Assembly (NCBI GenBank): GCA_023444095.1
Contig: JAEZRP010000030.1
Location: 49,543-113,542, forward strand
DNA from: Bacillota bacterium
GTDB lineage: Bacteria; Bacillota; Clostridia; Christensenellales; Aristaeellaceae
DNA length: 64,000 nucleotides
Reading direction: 5' to 3'
The stretch's first letter is position 1. Each line of letters starts with the position of its first letter. The notes beneath the pieces are model-generated. The model ran no database searches. It was given only the letters and a program-made list of their open reading frames with translations, and was not told the DNA's origin. Shown piece after piece: positions 55,807 through 64,000 of the stretch. Both the position numbers and the translations under genes were made by a program.

Positions 55807-57960
55807 CTAATACTTTCCGAATTCGCGATCGCTCAGGGAAACCTTTTGCGGACGCGCGGGTTGCGCAGGCGGTTCGCCCTCTACGTCCAGGGATATTTCT
55901 GCGGGCATGGGCGGCTTTATGGGGGGCCTGTCTTCTTCAGGCAGCGTCGCGGCGGGACGATTTCTTTCTTTCGAGAAGAAAGGAAAGTGCTTCCCGCTCT
56001 TCCTTTTCTTGTCGGAGGCGCGTTCGACGCGCTCCTTCCGCTTTTTCTGACCCGTTTTCTTTCCCGAAGCCTGGGCCTCCCTCTTCTGAACGACGGCGGA
56101 TGGCGATGACGCGGCGCCTTCGCGGAGGCGGAAGCCGGCTACCTGGCGGTTCAGCATGTCGGCCTGCTCGGTGAGATGCTGGGACACGGTCGCGCTCTGC
56201 TGGGATGCGGTGGAATTGGCCTGCACAACCTGCGAGACCTGCAAAAGTCCCTGATTGATCTGATCGATCCCCGCGGACTGTTCTCCGGACGCAACGGAGA
56301 TTTCATTGACCAGCGCGGCCACTCCGGAAACTTCTTTCACGATCTTGGAAAGCGCATCGGCGGTCTCTGCGGCAAGCTCGACGCCCCCTGCCACTTTCTT
56401 GGAGGAGTTCTGGATCAGATTGGCGGTTTCCTTTGCGGCTTCGGCGGATTTGGCGGCCAAATCGCGCACTTCCTGAGCGACGACGGCAAATCCTCTGCCG
56501 TGTTGTCCGGCATGAGCGGCCTCGACCGCGGCGTTGAGCGCCAGGATATTGGTCTTAAACGCGATGTCGTCGATGACCTTGATAATGCGGACGATGCTGG
56601 CGGAAGAATGATCGATCTCCTGCATGGCGTGGAGCAAACTGCCCATCTTGCCATTGCCGCGCTCGGCCAAATCTCGCGTGCTGGCGGCCAGCGCGTTTGC
56701 CTCGTTGGCATTTTCCGCACTTGCCCGGGTCTGGGCCGCGATTTGCTCCACAGATGCCGTAATCTCCTCAAGTGCGCTTGCCTGCTCGGCAGTTCCCTGC
56801 GCAAACTGTTGCCCGGAATCGGCGATCTCCTTGGATTCGGCTGCCACCTGCCTGGCTCCCGAGCGAATGCCGGAGATAATTTGAGTCATATTGTCGGCGA
56901 CCGTCCCGAGCGCCTGGGCCAGAACGCCGATCTCATCCCGCCGCTTGACGGAGATGTGAACGTCCAGATCCCCCGTTGAGAATTTTTTTGCTGCCTTCTC
57001 CAGATGGACGACAGGCTTGTGGATCCGATTTGCGATGAGCAGCGCGGCGGCGGCGCTGATCAGCGCCAGCAGAACCGTCGCTCCCGCCAATATCGTCTGC
57101 AGCCGGTTCGTGACGGCGAACACCTCTTCATGCGGCGCCGTCAGCGCGAGATACCAGTTGGTTCCCCGGATGGGCGCATAGCCGGCGTTCTTGCGCATAC
57201 CATGGTACGTATACTCGTGTACGCCGGCTTCTCCCAGAATCATCCGGCCGAGCATCTCGCCCAGTTCCGTCTCTTCCGGAGTTGTAAGGGCCTTTTCCAA
57301 GGTGGGATCCTGCGTGGACACCATCGACCGATCGGGGTGCGCCACCATGACCCCCGCCTGATTGATGACGAATGCGTATCCGGTTTGGGCCAGGGAGAGA
57401 TCCTCGATCAAGCCGGTCAGTTCGTATCCATCTGAAACGCGCAACAGCACGCCGCGAACCTCATGTTCCTGGTTGTACACTGGCACGGAGTACAGCATGG
57501 TCATCTCTCCATCCGAGCCGGTCGGCATCGGATCGGATACGTGACTCTCTCCGGCCATGCCACGGACGAAGTTGTCGCTTTCCGCGATGGAGAACTGTCT
57601 GTCTCCGGTACTGTACGCGATCCCATCCGGACCGGCAAACGCCAGATCCATATTTCCGCCCGAGACTTCCCGAATATTGTCAAACAACGCGAACAGGCTT
57701 TGTTCGCTGATCTCCTCGCTCAAGAATACTTCATTGGAGGCGATGATCCGCAGCTGCTCCTGGATGGCGTTCACCCGATCCGAGATCAGGGCAGACCCTT
57801 GCCATGTGATTTCAGAAAGCGAGTCGTCAAGCAATCCCGAAACGGCGGATTTCGACTGACTCGTGGATATGGCAAAAAATGCAGCGCAAATGATGAGACT
57901 CAACGTGCAAATAAGAAACACCATCTCGAGCCGAATGCTCCGGAAGCCCTTTTTTTTCAT
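55807..57960 (-). CDS. Methyl-accepting chemotaxis protein with long C-terminal tail
   Basis: A 717-residue receptor. TM1 (~8-32, MVFLICTLSLIICAAFF), an extracellular dCache_1-like domain (~40-280; the SIAESDNFVRGMAGESHVSDP region is typical), TM2 (~285-310), HAMP (~310-360, RRDEIGVLAQALG) and the signalling hairpin with IAFKTNILALNAAVEAAHAG. After the signalling domain comes ~90 extra residues: a Lys/Arg-rich part (GKKTGQKKRKERVERASDKK) and a Pro-rich part ending SDREFGKY. Classical NWETF-type CheR tethers are not evident. ATG 57960 is chosen. It sits within the che operon between cheW and cheR. Confidence 0.9.
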   Translation of the reverse strand: MKKKGFRSIRLEMVFLICTLSLIICAAFFAISTSQSKSAVSGLLDDSLSEITWQGSALISDRVNAIQEQLRIIASNEVFLSEEISEQSLFALFDNIREVSGGNMDLAFAGPDGIAYSTGDRQFSIAESDNFVRGMAGESHVSDPMPTGSDGEMTMLYSVPVYNQEHEVRGVLLRVSDGYELTGLIEDLSLAQTGYAFVINQAGVMVAHPDRSMVSTQDPTLEKALTTPEETELGEMLGRMILGEAGVHEYTYHGMRKNAGYAPIRGTNWYLALTAPHEEVFAVTNRLQTILAGATVLLALISAAAALLIANRIHKPVVHLEKAAKKFSTGDLDVHISVKRRDEIGVLAQALGTVADNMTQIISGIRSGARQVAAESKEIADSGQQFAQGTAEQASALEEITASVEQIAAQTRASAENANEANALAASTRDLAERGNGKMGSLLHAMQEIDHSSASIVRIIKVIDDIAFKTNILALNAAVEAAHAGQHGRGFAVVAQEVRDLAAKSAEAAKETANLIQNSSKKVAGGVELAAETADALSKIVKEVSGVAALVNEISVASGEQSAGIDQINQGLLQVSQVVQANSTASQQSATVSQHLTEQADMLNRQVAGFRLREGAASSPSAVVQKREAQASGKKTGQKKRKERVERASDKKRKSGKHFPFFSKERNRPAATLPEEDRPPIKPPMPAEISLDVEGEPPAQPARPQKVSLSDREFGKY

Positions 57961-58017
57961 GTATTCCACGCCCTGTCTTACGTATTCTGCGCCCTTCTCT
58001 ATGAATCCCGCAAACCT

Positions 58018-58533
58018 TTATGCGTTGCTCGCGGTCTCCAGATAGGGAAGGCTCGCATGGCCGATCGCGTCCAGATCGTCTGATACCATCTCTTCAAAAT
58101 CCAGCAGCAGCTTGACCTCCTGCCCGACTTTTCCGATGCTCTTGATATAGCGGTTGCTGGCACCGTTGATTTTTGGCAGCGGGGAAATATTCTCATCTGC
58201 GATGAAGAGCACCTCGCTCACGCCGTCGACGATCAGGCCCACGCAAAGACTGGCAGTGCGGGCCACAATGATGCAGGTTCGCTCCGTATATTCGGCTTCA
58301 CTCTTTCCGAAGCGCAGTCGCACATCCATGACGGGGATGATCTCGCCCCGCAGATTGATGATGCCCTTGATATAGCGGCTGACATCGGGCAGCGTCGCGA
58401 TCGGCTGCATCTGGATGATATCCGTGATATAACTGATTTCCACGCCATAGCATTCCTCATTCAGATAAAACGTAAGGTACCTGCCGTGCAGTGTATCCTC
58501 GACCGGGGCGAAATTCCCGCTTCTCTCGCTCAT
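58018..58533 (-). CDS. cheW: Chemotaxis coupling protein
   Basis: A 171-residue adaptor with one CheW-like SH3-type domain: YLTFYLNEECYGVEISYITDI, the conserved YIKGIINLRGEIIPVMDVRLRFG, and CVGLIVDGVSEVLFI. It links CheA to the receptor tips at the cell pole. It overlaps the cheA stop by 4 nt (ATGA), so it is translationally coupled, and is followed by the MCP gene after 57 nt. Confidence 0.95.
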   Translation of the reverse strand: MSERSGNFAPVEDTLHGRYLTFYLNEECYGVEISYITDIIQMQPIATLPDVSRYIKGIINLRGEIIPVMDVRLRFGKSEAEYTERTCIIVARTASLCVGLIVDGVSEVLFIADENISPLPKINGASNRYIKSIGKVGQEVKLLLDFEEMVSDDLDAIGHASLPYLETASNA

Positions 58534-60554
58534 GCCGGATTCCCTCCATTCTCATAACCTTTGATGTTTACGTCAACCAGCCAACCGGCGTCCAAAATCA
58601 GGCTGATGCTGCCGTCGCTCAGCAGAGTCATGCCGGAAAGGCACTTCGAAAGCGGCATCTTTTTGAGATACGTGGGCAGCGTCTTGACCACCACCTGCTG
58701 GCGCCCCGCCAGTCTGTCCACAAAAACGCACCGCTTCTTGCCGTCCTGTTCTACCATGATCAGGATGCCGTCGGTCAGTTCTTTGACCTGCGTATCGATC
58801 TGCCATTGCCTGTGGAGCCGCAAAACGGCATAGCAGTCGCCGCGCACCATGATCATTTCATTCCCGTTCATATCGTATAATAGGTCTTCGCGGCGAGGTT
58901 TGAACGATTCGCAGATCGCCGTGATCGGCACGGTCAGCTGCGTATCGCCGACTGAGACATTCATGCCGTCCAGGATCGCGATGGTGAGCGGTATTTTTAG
59001 GAGTATCTTCGTCCCGCTTCCCGCTTCGCTTTCGATCGAAACGGAACCGCCGATCGCCGAGATATTTTGCATGACGACATCCATGCCTACGCCGCGCCCA
59101 CTGAACTCGGTCACGCTTTCCTTGGTGGAAAAGCCGGGCATGAAAATCATGTTGTTGATCTCGCGGTCGGTGTATTCGGATTCGGGCTTGGTCAGAAGCT
59201 GGTTCTCGCGGGCGCGCTTCAGAATTTTTTCGCGGTTGAGTCCGCGGCCGTCGTCGCTGACCATAACCAGCACGTGTCCGCCCGCGTTTTGCGCCTCCAG
59301 CGTCAGGGTGGCCGTCGAGTCCTTGCCCGTCCGCGCGCGCTCCTGCGCGGTTTCGATTCCGTGGTCGATGGCGTTTCGCACCAGATGAATCAGCGGATCG
59401 GCGATGTGCTCGATGACATTTTTGTCCACGCTGGTATCTTCGCCGACCAGCACCAGCCGGATTTCCTTGTTCAGCGAATTGCTCATATCGCGCACGATCC
59501 GCTGCATCCGGTGAAATGTGGTGGACAGGGGAACCAGCCGCATCGCCATCACCAGTTCCTGCATCTCGGATACGATCTTGCTCAGTTGCGTGGCCGATTT
59601 TTTGAAATCAGCCGTACCCAGTTCGATCATCTCGGGATTTTCGGCCACCATGGTCTTTGCGATGACCAGCTCGCCCATCAGATCCATCATCTGATCGAGC
59701 TTATTGACGTTTACGCTGATAATGCTCTGCGGAGACTGCCGATATTGCGCCAGGGATTCGCCGCGCGCGTCGGATGAAGCCTGAGGGTCCGGACGTCCGG
59801 GTTCGCGCGAATTGGCGGGACGCCTCTCGCCGGGCGCTTCTGGTTCGCCCTCCACCGTCAGGTCGACGTCTCGCAGCAGCACGGTTCGGAGCAAACGGGT
59901 GCGCACCTCGTCTTCGTCCAAATCCGTCTCGAAGCGGACAATGAAGCCGTTCCGGCGTATTTCCAGGGTGCAGTCGTTGTTCTCCATGATGTCGGCAGGC
60001 TCGTAGGACAGCACATGGGCGTATTTGCCAATCTCAATCGAGGCGGCGTATGCCCGCACATCCTCCATTTCGCAGCCTGCCTCAAACAGCAGTACGGCGC
60101 GATAGCGATTGGGGCGGGGCGCGGATGGGGCGGCGGCTCCGCGCACCATTTCGGCCATCAGCGCGTCGATCCGGCGCACTAGCGGCTCTATGCCGCCCTG
60201 TGCGGGGGCGCGCCCGTCGCGCAAATGGTCAAGCTGCCGGTTGATGTAATCCATGCAGGCCAGGATCAAATCCGAAACGGCGTGCGAGTCGTACCGGGCC
60301 GCGGTATTTTCCCGGATGTAGAAGAACAGATCCTCCATCTGATGCGCGAGCGAGGCGATTTCAGAAAAGGACATCATCGCGGACGAACCCTTGATGGTGT
60401 GCATGATCCGGAATACGTCGTTCACTTCTTCAACGGAAAAACGGCCCTCCCGCTCTGCGCTGAGCACAATTTGCTCCAGTTGCTGCGCATTCTGATTCGT
60501 CTCAAAGACGAACATCTCGAGCAGGGAATCGTCCTGATTGCTTCCCGGAGTCAT
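58530..60554 (-). CDS. cheA: Chemotaxis histidine kinase
   Basis: A 674-residue cytoplasmic kinase. P1 has the phosphorylated His (~52) in FRIMHTIKGSSAMMSF. A P2-like segment (~155-235) follows, and P3 dimerisation begins at ISVNVNKLDQMMDLMGELV (~285). The P4 ATPase domain shows the N box (HLVRNAIDHGIE), G1 (VSDDGRGLN) and G2 (SGRGVGMDVV), and P5 is CheW-like at the C-terminus. It phosphorylates the CheY and CheB encoded beside it. GGGGGTGGG precedes ATG 60554. Confidence 0.96.
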   Translation of the reverse strand: MTPGSNQDDSLLEMFVFETNQNAQQLEQIVLSAEREGRFSVEEVNDVFRIMHTIKGSSAMMSFSEIASLAHQMEDLFFYIRENTAARYDSHAVSDLILACMDYINRQLDHLRDGRAPAQGGIEPLVRRIDALMAEMVRGAAAPSAPRPNRYRAVLLFEAGCEMEDVRAYAASIEIGKYAHVLSYEPADIMENNDCTLEIRRNGFIVRFETDLDEDEVRTRLLRTVLLRDVDLTVEGEPEAPGERRPANSREPGRPDPQASSDARGESLAQYRQSPQSIISVNVNKLDQMMDLMGELVIAKTMVAENPEMIELGTADFKKSATQLSKIVSEMQELVMAMRLVPLSTTFHRMQRIVRDMSNSLNKEIRLVLVGEDTSVDKNVIEHIADPLIHLVRNAIDHGIETAQERARTGKDSTATLTLEAQNAGGHVLVMVSDDGRGLNREKILKRARENQLLTKPESEYTDREINNMIFMPGFSTKESVTEFSGRGVGMDVVMQNISAIGGSVSIESEAGSGTKILLKIPLTIAILDGMNVSVGDTQLTVPITAICESFKPRREDLLYDMNGNEMIMVRGDCYAVLRLHRQWQIDTQVKELTDGILIMVEQDGKKRCVFVDRLAGRQQVVVKTLPTYLKKMPLSKCLSGMTLLSDGSISLILDAGWLVDVNIKGYENGGNPA

Positions 60555-60566
60555 ATGCCCACCCCC

Positions 60567-60932
60567 TTAGCCTTGGGATGCCACCTTTAGCAGCGTCTGT
60601 GTGATGTGTTCCTCTTTATAAGGCTTTACGATGAATGATTTCGCGCCGCTTAGAATGGCCTCCTTCACCATGCTCTCCTGTCCCATCGCCGAGATCATGA
60701 CGACCTTTGCGCCGGGATCGAACTGCCGGATCATCTTGAGCGCCTCGATGCCGGTCATATCGGGCATCGTGATATCCATCGTAACGACGTCGGGTTTGAG
60801 CTCCATGTACTTTTCAACGCCCTCGCGTCCGTTCTTTGCCTCAGCTGCCACGACAAAACCATATTTGCTGAGCACATTCTTGATTGCGAGCCTCATAAAT
60901 GCCGCGTCGTCAACAATCAAAACACTGATCAA
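60567..60932 (-). CDS. cheY: Chemotaxis response regulator
   Basis: A 121-residue single receiver domain. The acidic pair is in SVLIVDDAAFMRL, the phospho-acceptor Asp is residue ~53 in VVTMDITMPDMTG, the Thr/Ser switch is in VMISAMGQESMV, and the Lys is in SFIVKPYKEEH. It would bind the flagellar switch. No ATG is available; TTG 60932, with GGAGGG about 12 nt upstream, is the likely start. It lies 12 nt before cheA. Confidence 0.92.
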   Translation of the reverse strand: MISVLIVDDAAFMRLAIKNVLSKYGFVVAAEAKNGREGVEKYMELKPDVVTMDITMPDMTGIEALKMIRQFDPGAKVVMISAMGQESMVKEAILSGAKSFIVKPYKEEHITQTLLKVASQG

Positions 60933-60951
60933 ATGAATCGCCCTCCGTCGG

Positions 60952-62034
60952 TCATTTCTCAAGTCCGAGAATGGTCACATTCCAATATGCGGGATCGTTG
61001 AGTAGATCCATTACCTCGTCGTCCGCAGAGGTCCGCTGCTCGTCCATGCGCAGCCGTTTGACCTTCGGTCGCATGAGGCTGTCAACATGGTTGCCCACCA
61101 CAATGGCGTGCTGGCCATTGCTAAGGTAAACCCTGCTGCCAATGGGATAGGGCACAATTTTGCCGATAAAGATCGAGACCAGCCTCGGATCAAACATCGT
61201 ACCGGAGTTTCCCATGATGTGCTCGATGGCCTCCGACGGCGGGATTGCGCTGCGATACGATCGTTCGGATGTCATCGCGTCGTAGACGTCGCTCAGCGCG
61301 ACGATCTTGGCTTCCAGCGGCTGCTTGTCACCCGACAACCCCAGCGGATATCCGCTTCCATCATATCGCTCGTGATGGGTGAGCACCGCCACGGTAGATT
61401 CCATTGGCCCGCCCCAGTACTGGCGCAAATAGTCGTATCCAAGCTGACTGTGGCGCTTCATCTCCTCATATTCCTCGTCGGTCAGCGGGCCTGGCTTGAG
61501 AACGATTTCCTTCGGGATGAACACCTTGCCAATATCGTGCAATAGCGCGCCCATGCCCAGCCTGTAAAGCGCGGTACGGCTCATGCCCGACGCGACGCCC
61601 AGCAGGATCGACAACGTGGCCACGCCGACAGAGTGGTAGTATGTGTATTCGTCATATGCCCTGATATCGGCCATGCCGATCAGCATTGCCCGGTCGGTGG
61701 AAATCTCGTCGATGATCTCATCCAAAAAGACGCGCACTTGCGCCAGGGAGCTCGCTTGCGCCTCCCTGTTTCCCTCTTCAATATGCTGAAAGAGCGAATG
61801 CATGGCGTTTGCCGTGTTGCGTTTCAGGCGCTTGCTGATCAGACCTGGATCCTCCGGGATATCTTCCGCGTGATCGACGACACAGGCGTTCTTGTGTTCC
61901 ATCGCCTGGAGCTTTTCCACTTGCGAGGGGGTCAGTGTCTGGCCCCGCCGCAGAAGAACCTCGTTGCGCACGCCGTGCAGGTCTTGGGCTAAAATCATGC
62001 CAGGCTTTAAATCTTGTGGTTGCACGTACATCAT
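60952..62034 (-). CDS. HD-GYP domain protein (predicted cyclic-di-GMP phosphodiesterase)
   Basis: A 360-residue cytoplasmic protein. An N-terminal PilZ-unlike helical segment is followed by an HD-GYP domain (~125-290): YHSVGVATLSILLG, LLHDIGKVFIP (HD pair), TDEEYEEMKRHSQLGYD, LTHHERYDGSGYPLGL (GYP motif) and SDVYDAMTSERSYR. All metal-binding residues appear to be kept, so it should degrade c-di-GMP. It is first in the che operon ahead of cheY, which suggests a link between c-di-GMP level and motility. There is no clear SD at 62034. Confidence 0.9.
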   Translation of the reverse strand: MMYVQPQDLKPGMILAQDLHGVRNEVLLRRGQTLTPSQVEKLQAMEHKNACVVDHAEDIPEDPGLISKRLKRNTANAMHSLFQHIEEGNREAQASSLAQVRVFLDEIIDEISTDRAMLIGMADIRAYDEYTYYHSVGVATLSILLGVASGMSRTALYRLGMGALLHDIGKVFIPKEIVLKPGPLTDEEYEEMKRHSQLGYDYLRQYWGGPMESTVAVLTHHERYDGSGYPLGLSGDKQPLEAKIVALSDVYDAMTSERSYRSAIPPSEAIEHIMGNSGTMFDPRLVSIFIGKIVPYPIGSRVYLSNGQHAIVVGNHVDSLMRPKVKRLRMDEQRTSADDEVMDLLNDPAYWNVTILGLEK

Positions 62035-62108
62035 TTCGCTATCTGCCGTATCTTCATGCTCTTTTGTGATCGCGTCGGCGCCGCTTCGATCCCCCGGCTG
62101 TGCGAACA

Positions 62109-62136
62109 GGGCAGCAGGGTTTGCCCCCTGCTGCCC
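62109..62136. terminator. Strong hairpin upstream of the HD-GYP gene
   Basis: GGGCAGCAGGG pairs with CCCTGCTGCCC around a TTTGCC loop (about 62109-62136). It probably ends the flagellin transcript on the minus strand before the che operon, though no T-run is obvious. Confidence 0.5.
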
Positions 62137-62222
62137 GCCGCGTCGGGGCCGCGATGCGGATCCGATTTGCCGCCGATCATTCCGATTGCGTCTTCGCCAT
62201 GCTGTGGCGGGGGATGCTCTTT

Positions 62223-63089
62223 TTACTGTAACAGCTGGAGGACGCCCTGCGGCTGGGCATTGGCCTGCGCCAGCATGGCCTGCGCGGCCTGCAAAAGGAT
62301 ATTGTTCTTGGTGTAGTTCATCATCTCATCCGCCATGTCCACGTCGCGCACGCGGGATTCGGCGGCCTGCAGGTTCTCCTTGGTGGTCGACATATTGTTT
62401 ACCGCGTGCTCCAGCTGGTTCTGCCATGCGCCATAGTTCGCGCGCGTCGTGTTCACCTCGGTGATCGCGGCCTCGACGGCGCTCGTGGTGACCAACTGGG
62501 CGGCAGCGGCGGTCGTCGCTGCGGACGTCAAGCCGGTGAGGGTGCTCAGTTCTTCCGTCTTTGCCTGCTTGATGTCGAGCGACTGCCCGGCATCCTCGCC
62601 GTAAGTGATCGTCGCGGCATCACCAGATCCATCTGCCGATACCAGCGAATCGTCAGCCAGCAGTTCAGCCGACTGCTCGCCGAAGACCTGTTTTCCGTTG
62701 AATTTGGTATTGACGTAGATGTCGGTGATGGCCTTGCCCAGCGCCTTCATCTCAGAGCCGATGTTGACGCGGTCTTCGTCGCTGTAGGAATCGTTCTGCA
62801 CCTGCGTGGCCAGCTCCTTCATGCGCGTCAGCATGTCGGACACCTCGTTGAGCGCGCCTTCCGCGGTCTGGATGAAGGACACGCCGTCCTGCGCGTTGCG
62901 CGATGCCTGGGTCAGGCCCCGGATCTGCGAGCGCATCTTCTCCGAAATGGACATGCCCGCCGCGTCGTCCGCTGCGCGGTTGATGCGCATGCCGCTCGAG
63001 AGCTTCTCCATGGATTTGTTGGTGTTTACGGTGTTGGTGTTGTACTGCCGGTAGGTATTGAGGGCGGTAATGTTGTGGTTGATCCTCAT
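62223..63089 (-). CDS. Flagellin (paralogue 1)
   Basis: A 288-residue filament protein. The N-terminal D0/D1 part has MRINHNITALNTYRQYN, MEKLSSGMRINRAADDAAG and MSISEKMRSQIRGLTQASRN; the C-terminal D1/D0 part has ANYGAWQNQLEHAVNNMS, ESRVRDVDMADEMM and MLAQANAQPQGVLQLLQ. The central variable part (~155-215) is short (TITYGEDAGQ, then Ala/Thr-rich). It is exported by the flagellar type III system. AAGGAGGAAGAAAGC precedes ATG 63089. It lies 87 nt downstream of a second flagellin in the same direction. Confidence 0.95.
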   Translation of the reverse strand: MRINHNITALNTYRQYNTNTVNTNKSMEKLSSGMRINRAADDAAGMSISEKMRSQIRGLTQASRNAQDGVSFIQTAEGALNEVSDMLTRMKELATQVQNDSYSDEDRVNIGSEMKALGKAITDIYVNTKFNGKQVFGEQSAELLADDSLVSADGSGDAATITYGEDAGQSLDIKQAKTEELSTLTGLTSAATTAAAAQLVTTSAVEAAITEVNTTRANYGAWQNQLEHAVNNMSTTKENLQAAESRVRDVDMADEMMNYTKNNILLQAAQAMLAQANAQPQGVLQLLQ

Positions 63090-63138
63090 GCTTTCTTCCT
63101 CCTTGAATGACGTCCGCGGAATCCTTTCCTGCGGGAGC

Positions 63139-63168
63139 GCGTCGCCCGCAATTCCGCGCGGGCGGCGC
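63139..63168 (-). other. GC-rich hairpin between the two flagellin genes
   Basis: GCGTCGCCCGC (63139-63149) and GCGGGCGGCGC (63158-63168) form an 11-bp stem with one G-T pair and an 8-nt loop, without a T-run. It lies just after the stop of flagellin 2 and may protect or process the message or partly terminate it. Confidence 0.6.
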
Positions 63169-63176
63169 ATGAATGA

Positions 63177-64000
63177 TTATTGCAGCAGCTGGAGGACGCC
63201 CTGCGGCTGTGCGTTGGCCTGCGCCAGCATGGCCTGCGCGGCCTGCAGAAGGATGTTGTTCTTGGTATAGTTCATCATTTCGTCCGCCATGTCCACGTCG
63301 CGCACGCGGGATTCGGCGGCCTGCAGGTTCTCCTTGGTGGTCGACATGTTATTCGCCGCGTGCTCCAGCTGGTTCTGCCATGCGCCGTAGTTCGCGCGCG
63401 TGGTGTTCACCTCGGTGATCGCAGCTTCGACGTCAGCGGTCCGAACCGCCACGGCGATCGAGTCGCCCTCGGCAATGGTAACGTCGGCATCCCCAGTAAT
63501 ATTGGCATTTGCTGTTACCGTTGTGTCACCGCTTGCGCCCACTCCGTCTGCGATATACGTTCTCGCAAGAAGGCCATTCAGACAATCAACAGAGGCTTCT
63601 TTAATGGTCAGCGTCTGACCCGCATCTTCGCCATACTTGATGTTCGCAGCAGCGGCAGTTCCCTCCGTTATTGTCCCATCGCCAGCATCGGCGACTCCTT
63701 GGCCAAATACGGTTTTCCCGTTAAACTTGGTTTTGACGTAGATGTCATTGATGGCCTTGCCCAGCGCCTTCATCTCCGCGCCGATGTTCTTTTGGTCGTC
63801 TATGCTATAGGAGCCATTGCCCACCTGCGTGGCCAGTTCCTTCATGCGCGTCAGCATGTCGGACACCTCGTTGAGCGCGCCTTCCGCGGTCTGGATGAAG
63901 GACACGCCGTCCTGCGCGTTGCGCGTCGCCTGGGTCAGGCCCCGGATCTGCGAGCGCATCTTCTCCGAAATGGACATGCCCGCCGCGTCGTCCGCTGCGC
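63177..64000 (-). CDS. Flagellin (paralogue 2), 5' end beyond the window
   Basis: At least 274 residues are visible; the frame is open to the window edge and begins there within RAADDAAGMSISEKM, so the first ~55 residues are missing. The N- and C-terminal parts are almost the same as in flagellin 1, while the central part (GQGVADAGDGTI, IKYGEDAGQTLTIKEAS, TVTANANITGDADVTIAEGD) is longer and different. The two proteins could share one filament or form its separate regions. It is upstream of flagellin 1, probably in one transcript. Confidence 0.93.
   Translation of the reverse strand, partial: AADDAAGMSISEKMRSQIRGLTQATRNAQDGVSFIQTAEGALNEVSDMLTRMKELATQVGNGSYSIDDQKNIGAEMKALGKAINDIYVKTKFNGKTVFGQGVADAGDGTITEGTAAAANIKYGEDAGQTLTIKEASVDCLNGLLARTYIADGVGASGDTTVTANANITGDADVTIAEGDSIAVAVRTADVEAAITEVNTTRANYGAWQNQLEHAANNMSTTKENLQAAESRVRDVDMADEMMNYTKNNILLQAAQAMLAQANAQPQGVLQLLQ

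Noticed and set aside
62035..62222. Sigma-28 promoter for the che operon
   Set aside because: No TAAA-N15-GCCGATAA-like match was found on the minus strand; the operon's promoter remains unidentified.

Overview
The window looks like chromosome of a GC-rich, motile, Gram-positive-lineage bacterium, most probably an uncultured member of the Clostridia (Bacillota). Pointers are the FabK-type fatty-acid synthesis cluster in clostridial order (acp-fabK-fabD-fabG-fabF-accB-fabZ-accC-accD-accA), DegV and VanW proteins, ScpA/ScpB, strong GGAGG ribosome-binding sites, sigma-A promoters with AT-rich -10 boxes inside otherwise GC-rich DNA, and flagellin/chemotaxis genes. No rRNA, CRISPR array, phage or intact insertion sequence is visible. 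One tRNA, Ser(GGA), is present.

Layout. 1-1162: end of a dipeptide/oligopeptide ABC importer (two ATPases, DppD/DppF type). 1444-13057: housekeeping and unknown genes (AraC-type regulator with an extra C-terminal domain, glycosyltransferase, VanX-like peptidase, FAD/Rieske oxidoreductase, PRPP synthetase-like enzyme, DUF255 protein, HAD phosphatase, methyltransferase, RsuA-type pseudouridine synthase); a 301-bp MITE-like element sits at 9738-10038. 13235-20371: three large paralogous peptide-type substrate-binding proteins, each with its own promoter and a TTGCGC...GCGCAA palindrome in the leader. 20611-29868: regulators, SGNH hydrolase, site-2 protease, ScpA, a VanW-repeat protein, ScpB on the other strand, and small unknown genes. 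28939-35457: a sugar locus (AraC regulator, L-arabinose/L-fucose-isomerase-like enzyme, a 1021-residue GH106-like glycosidase, SGNH esterase). 35588-44989: TetR regulator and the complete malonyl-CoA plus FAS-II elongation operon, headed by a DegV protein instead of FabH. 45275-49828: serine hydrolase, a frameshifted remnant, class II fructose-bisphosphate aldolase and an L,D-transpeptidase. 50013-51500: tRNA-Ser followed by a gene-poor, more AT-rich stretch. 51635-64000: chemotaxis and motility (MCP; CheB, CheR, MCP, CheW, CheA, CheY, HD-GYP; two flagellins).

The most striking non-coding signal is a family of about ten intergenic elements between 1.2 and 45.2 kb. Each is built from up to three successive hairpins in a fixed order (GGGC-NNN-GCCC hairpin; AAGGGCC-GGCCCTT hairpin; long GC stem with CCCAAGCC-like loop) and lies just after a stop codon, oriented with the gene. 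In two cases the upstream reading frame runs into the element and uses it as the protein's C-terminus. Other points of interest are the MITE, a promoter that would make a leaderless mRNA, a tetO-like palindrome at the start of the fatty-acid operon, scpA and scpB placed convergently, and a sigma-28-type promoter ahead of an MCP gene.

All assignments come from reading the sequence and from recall of protein families; no database search was run.
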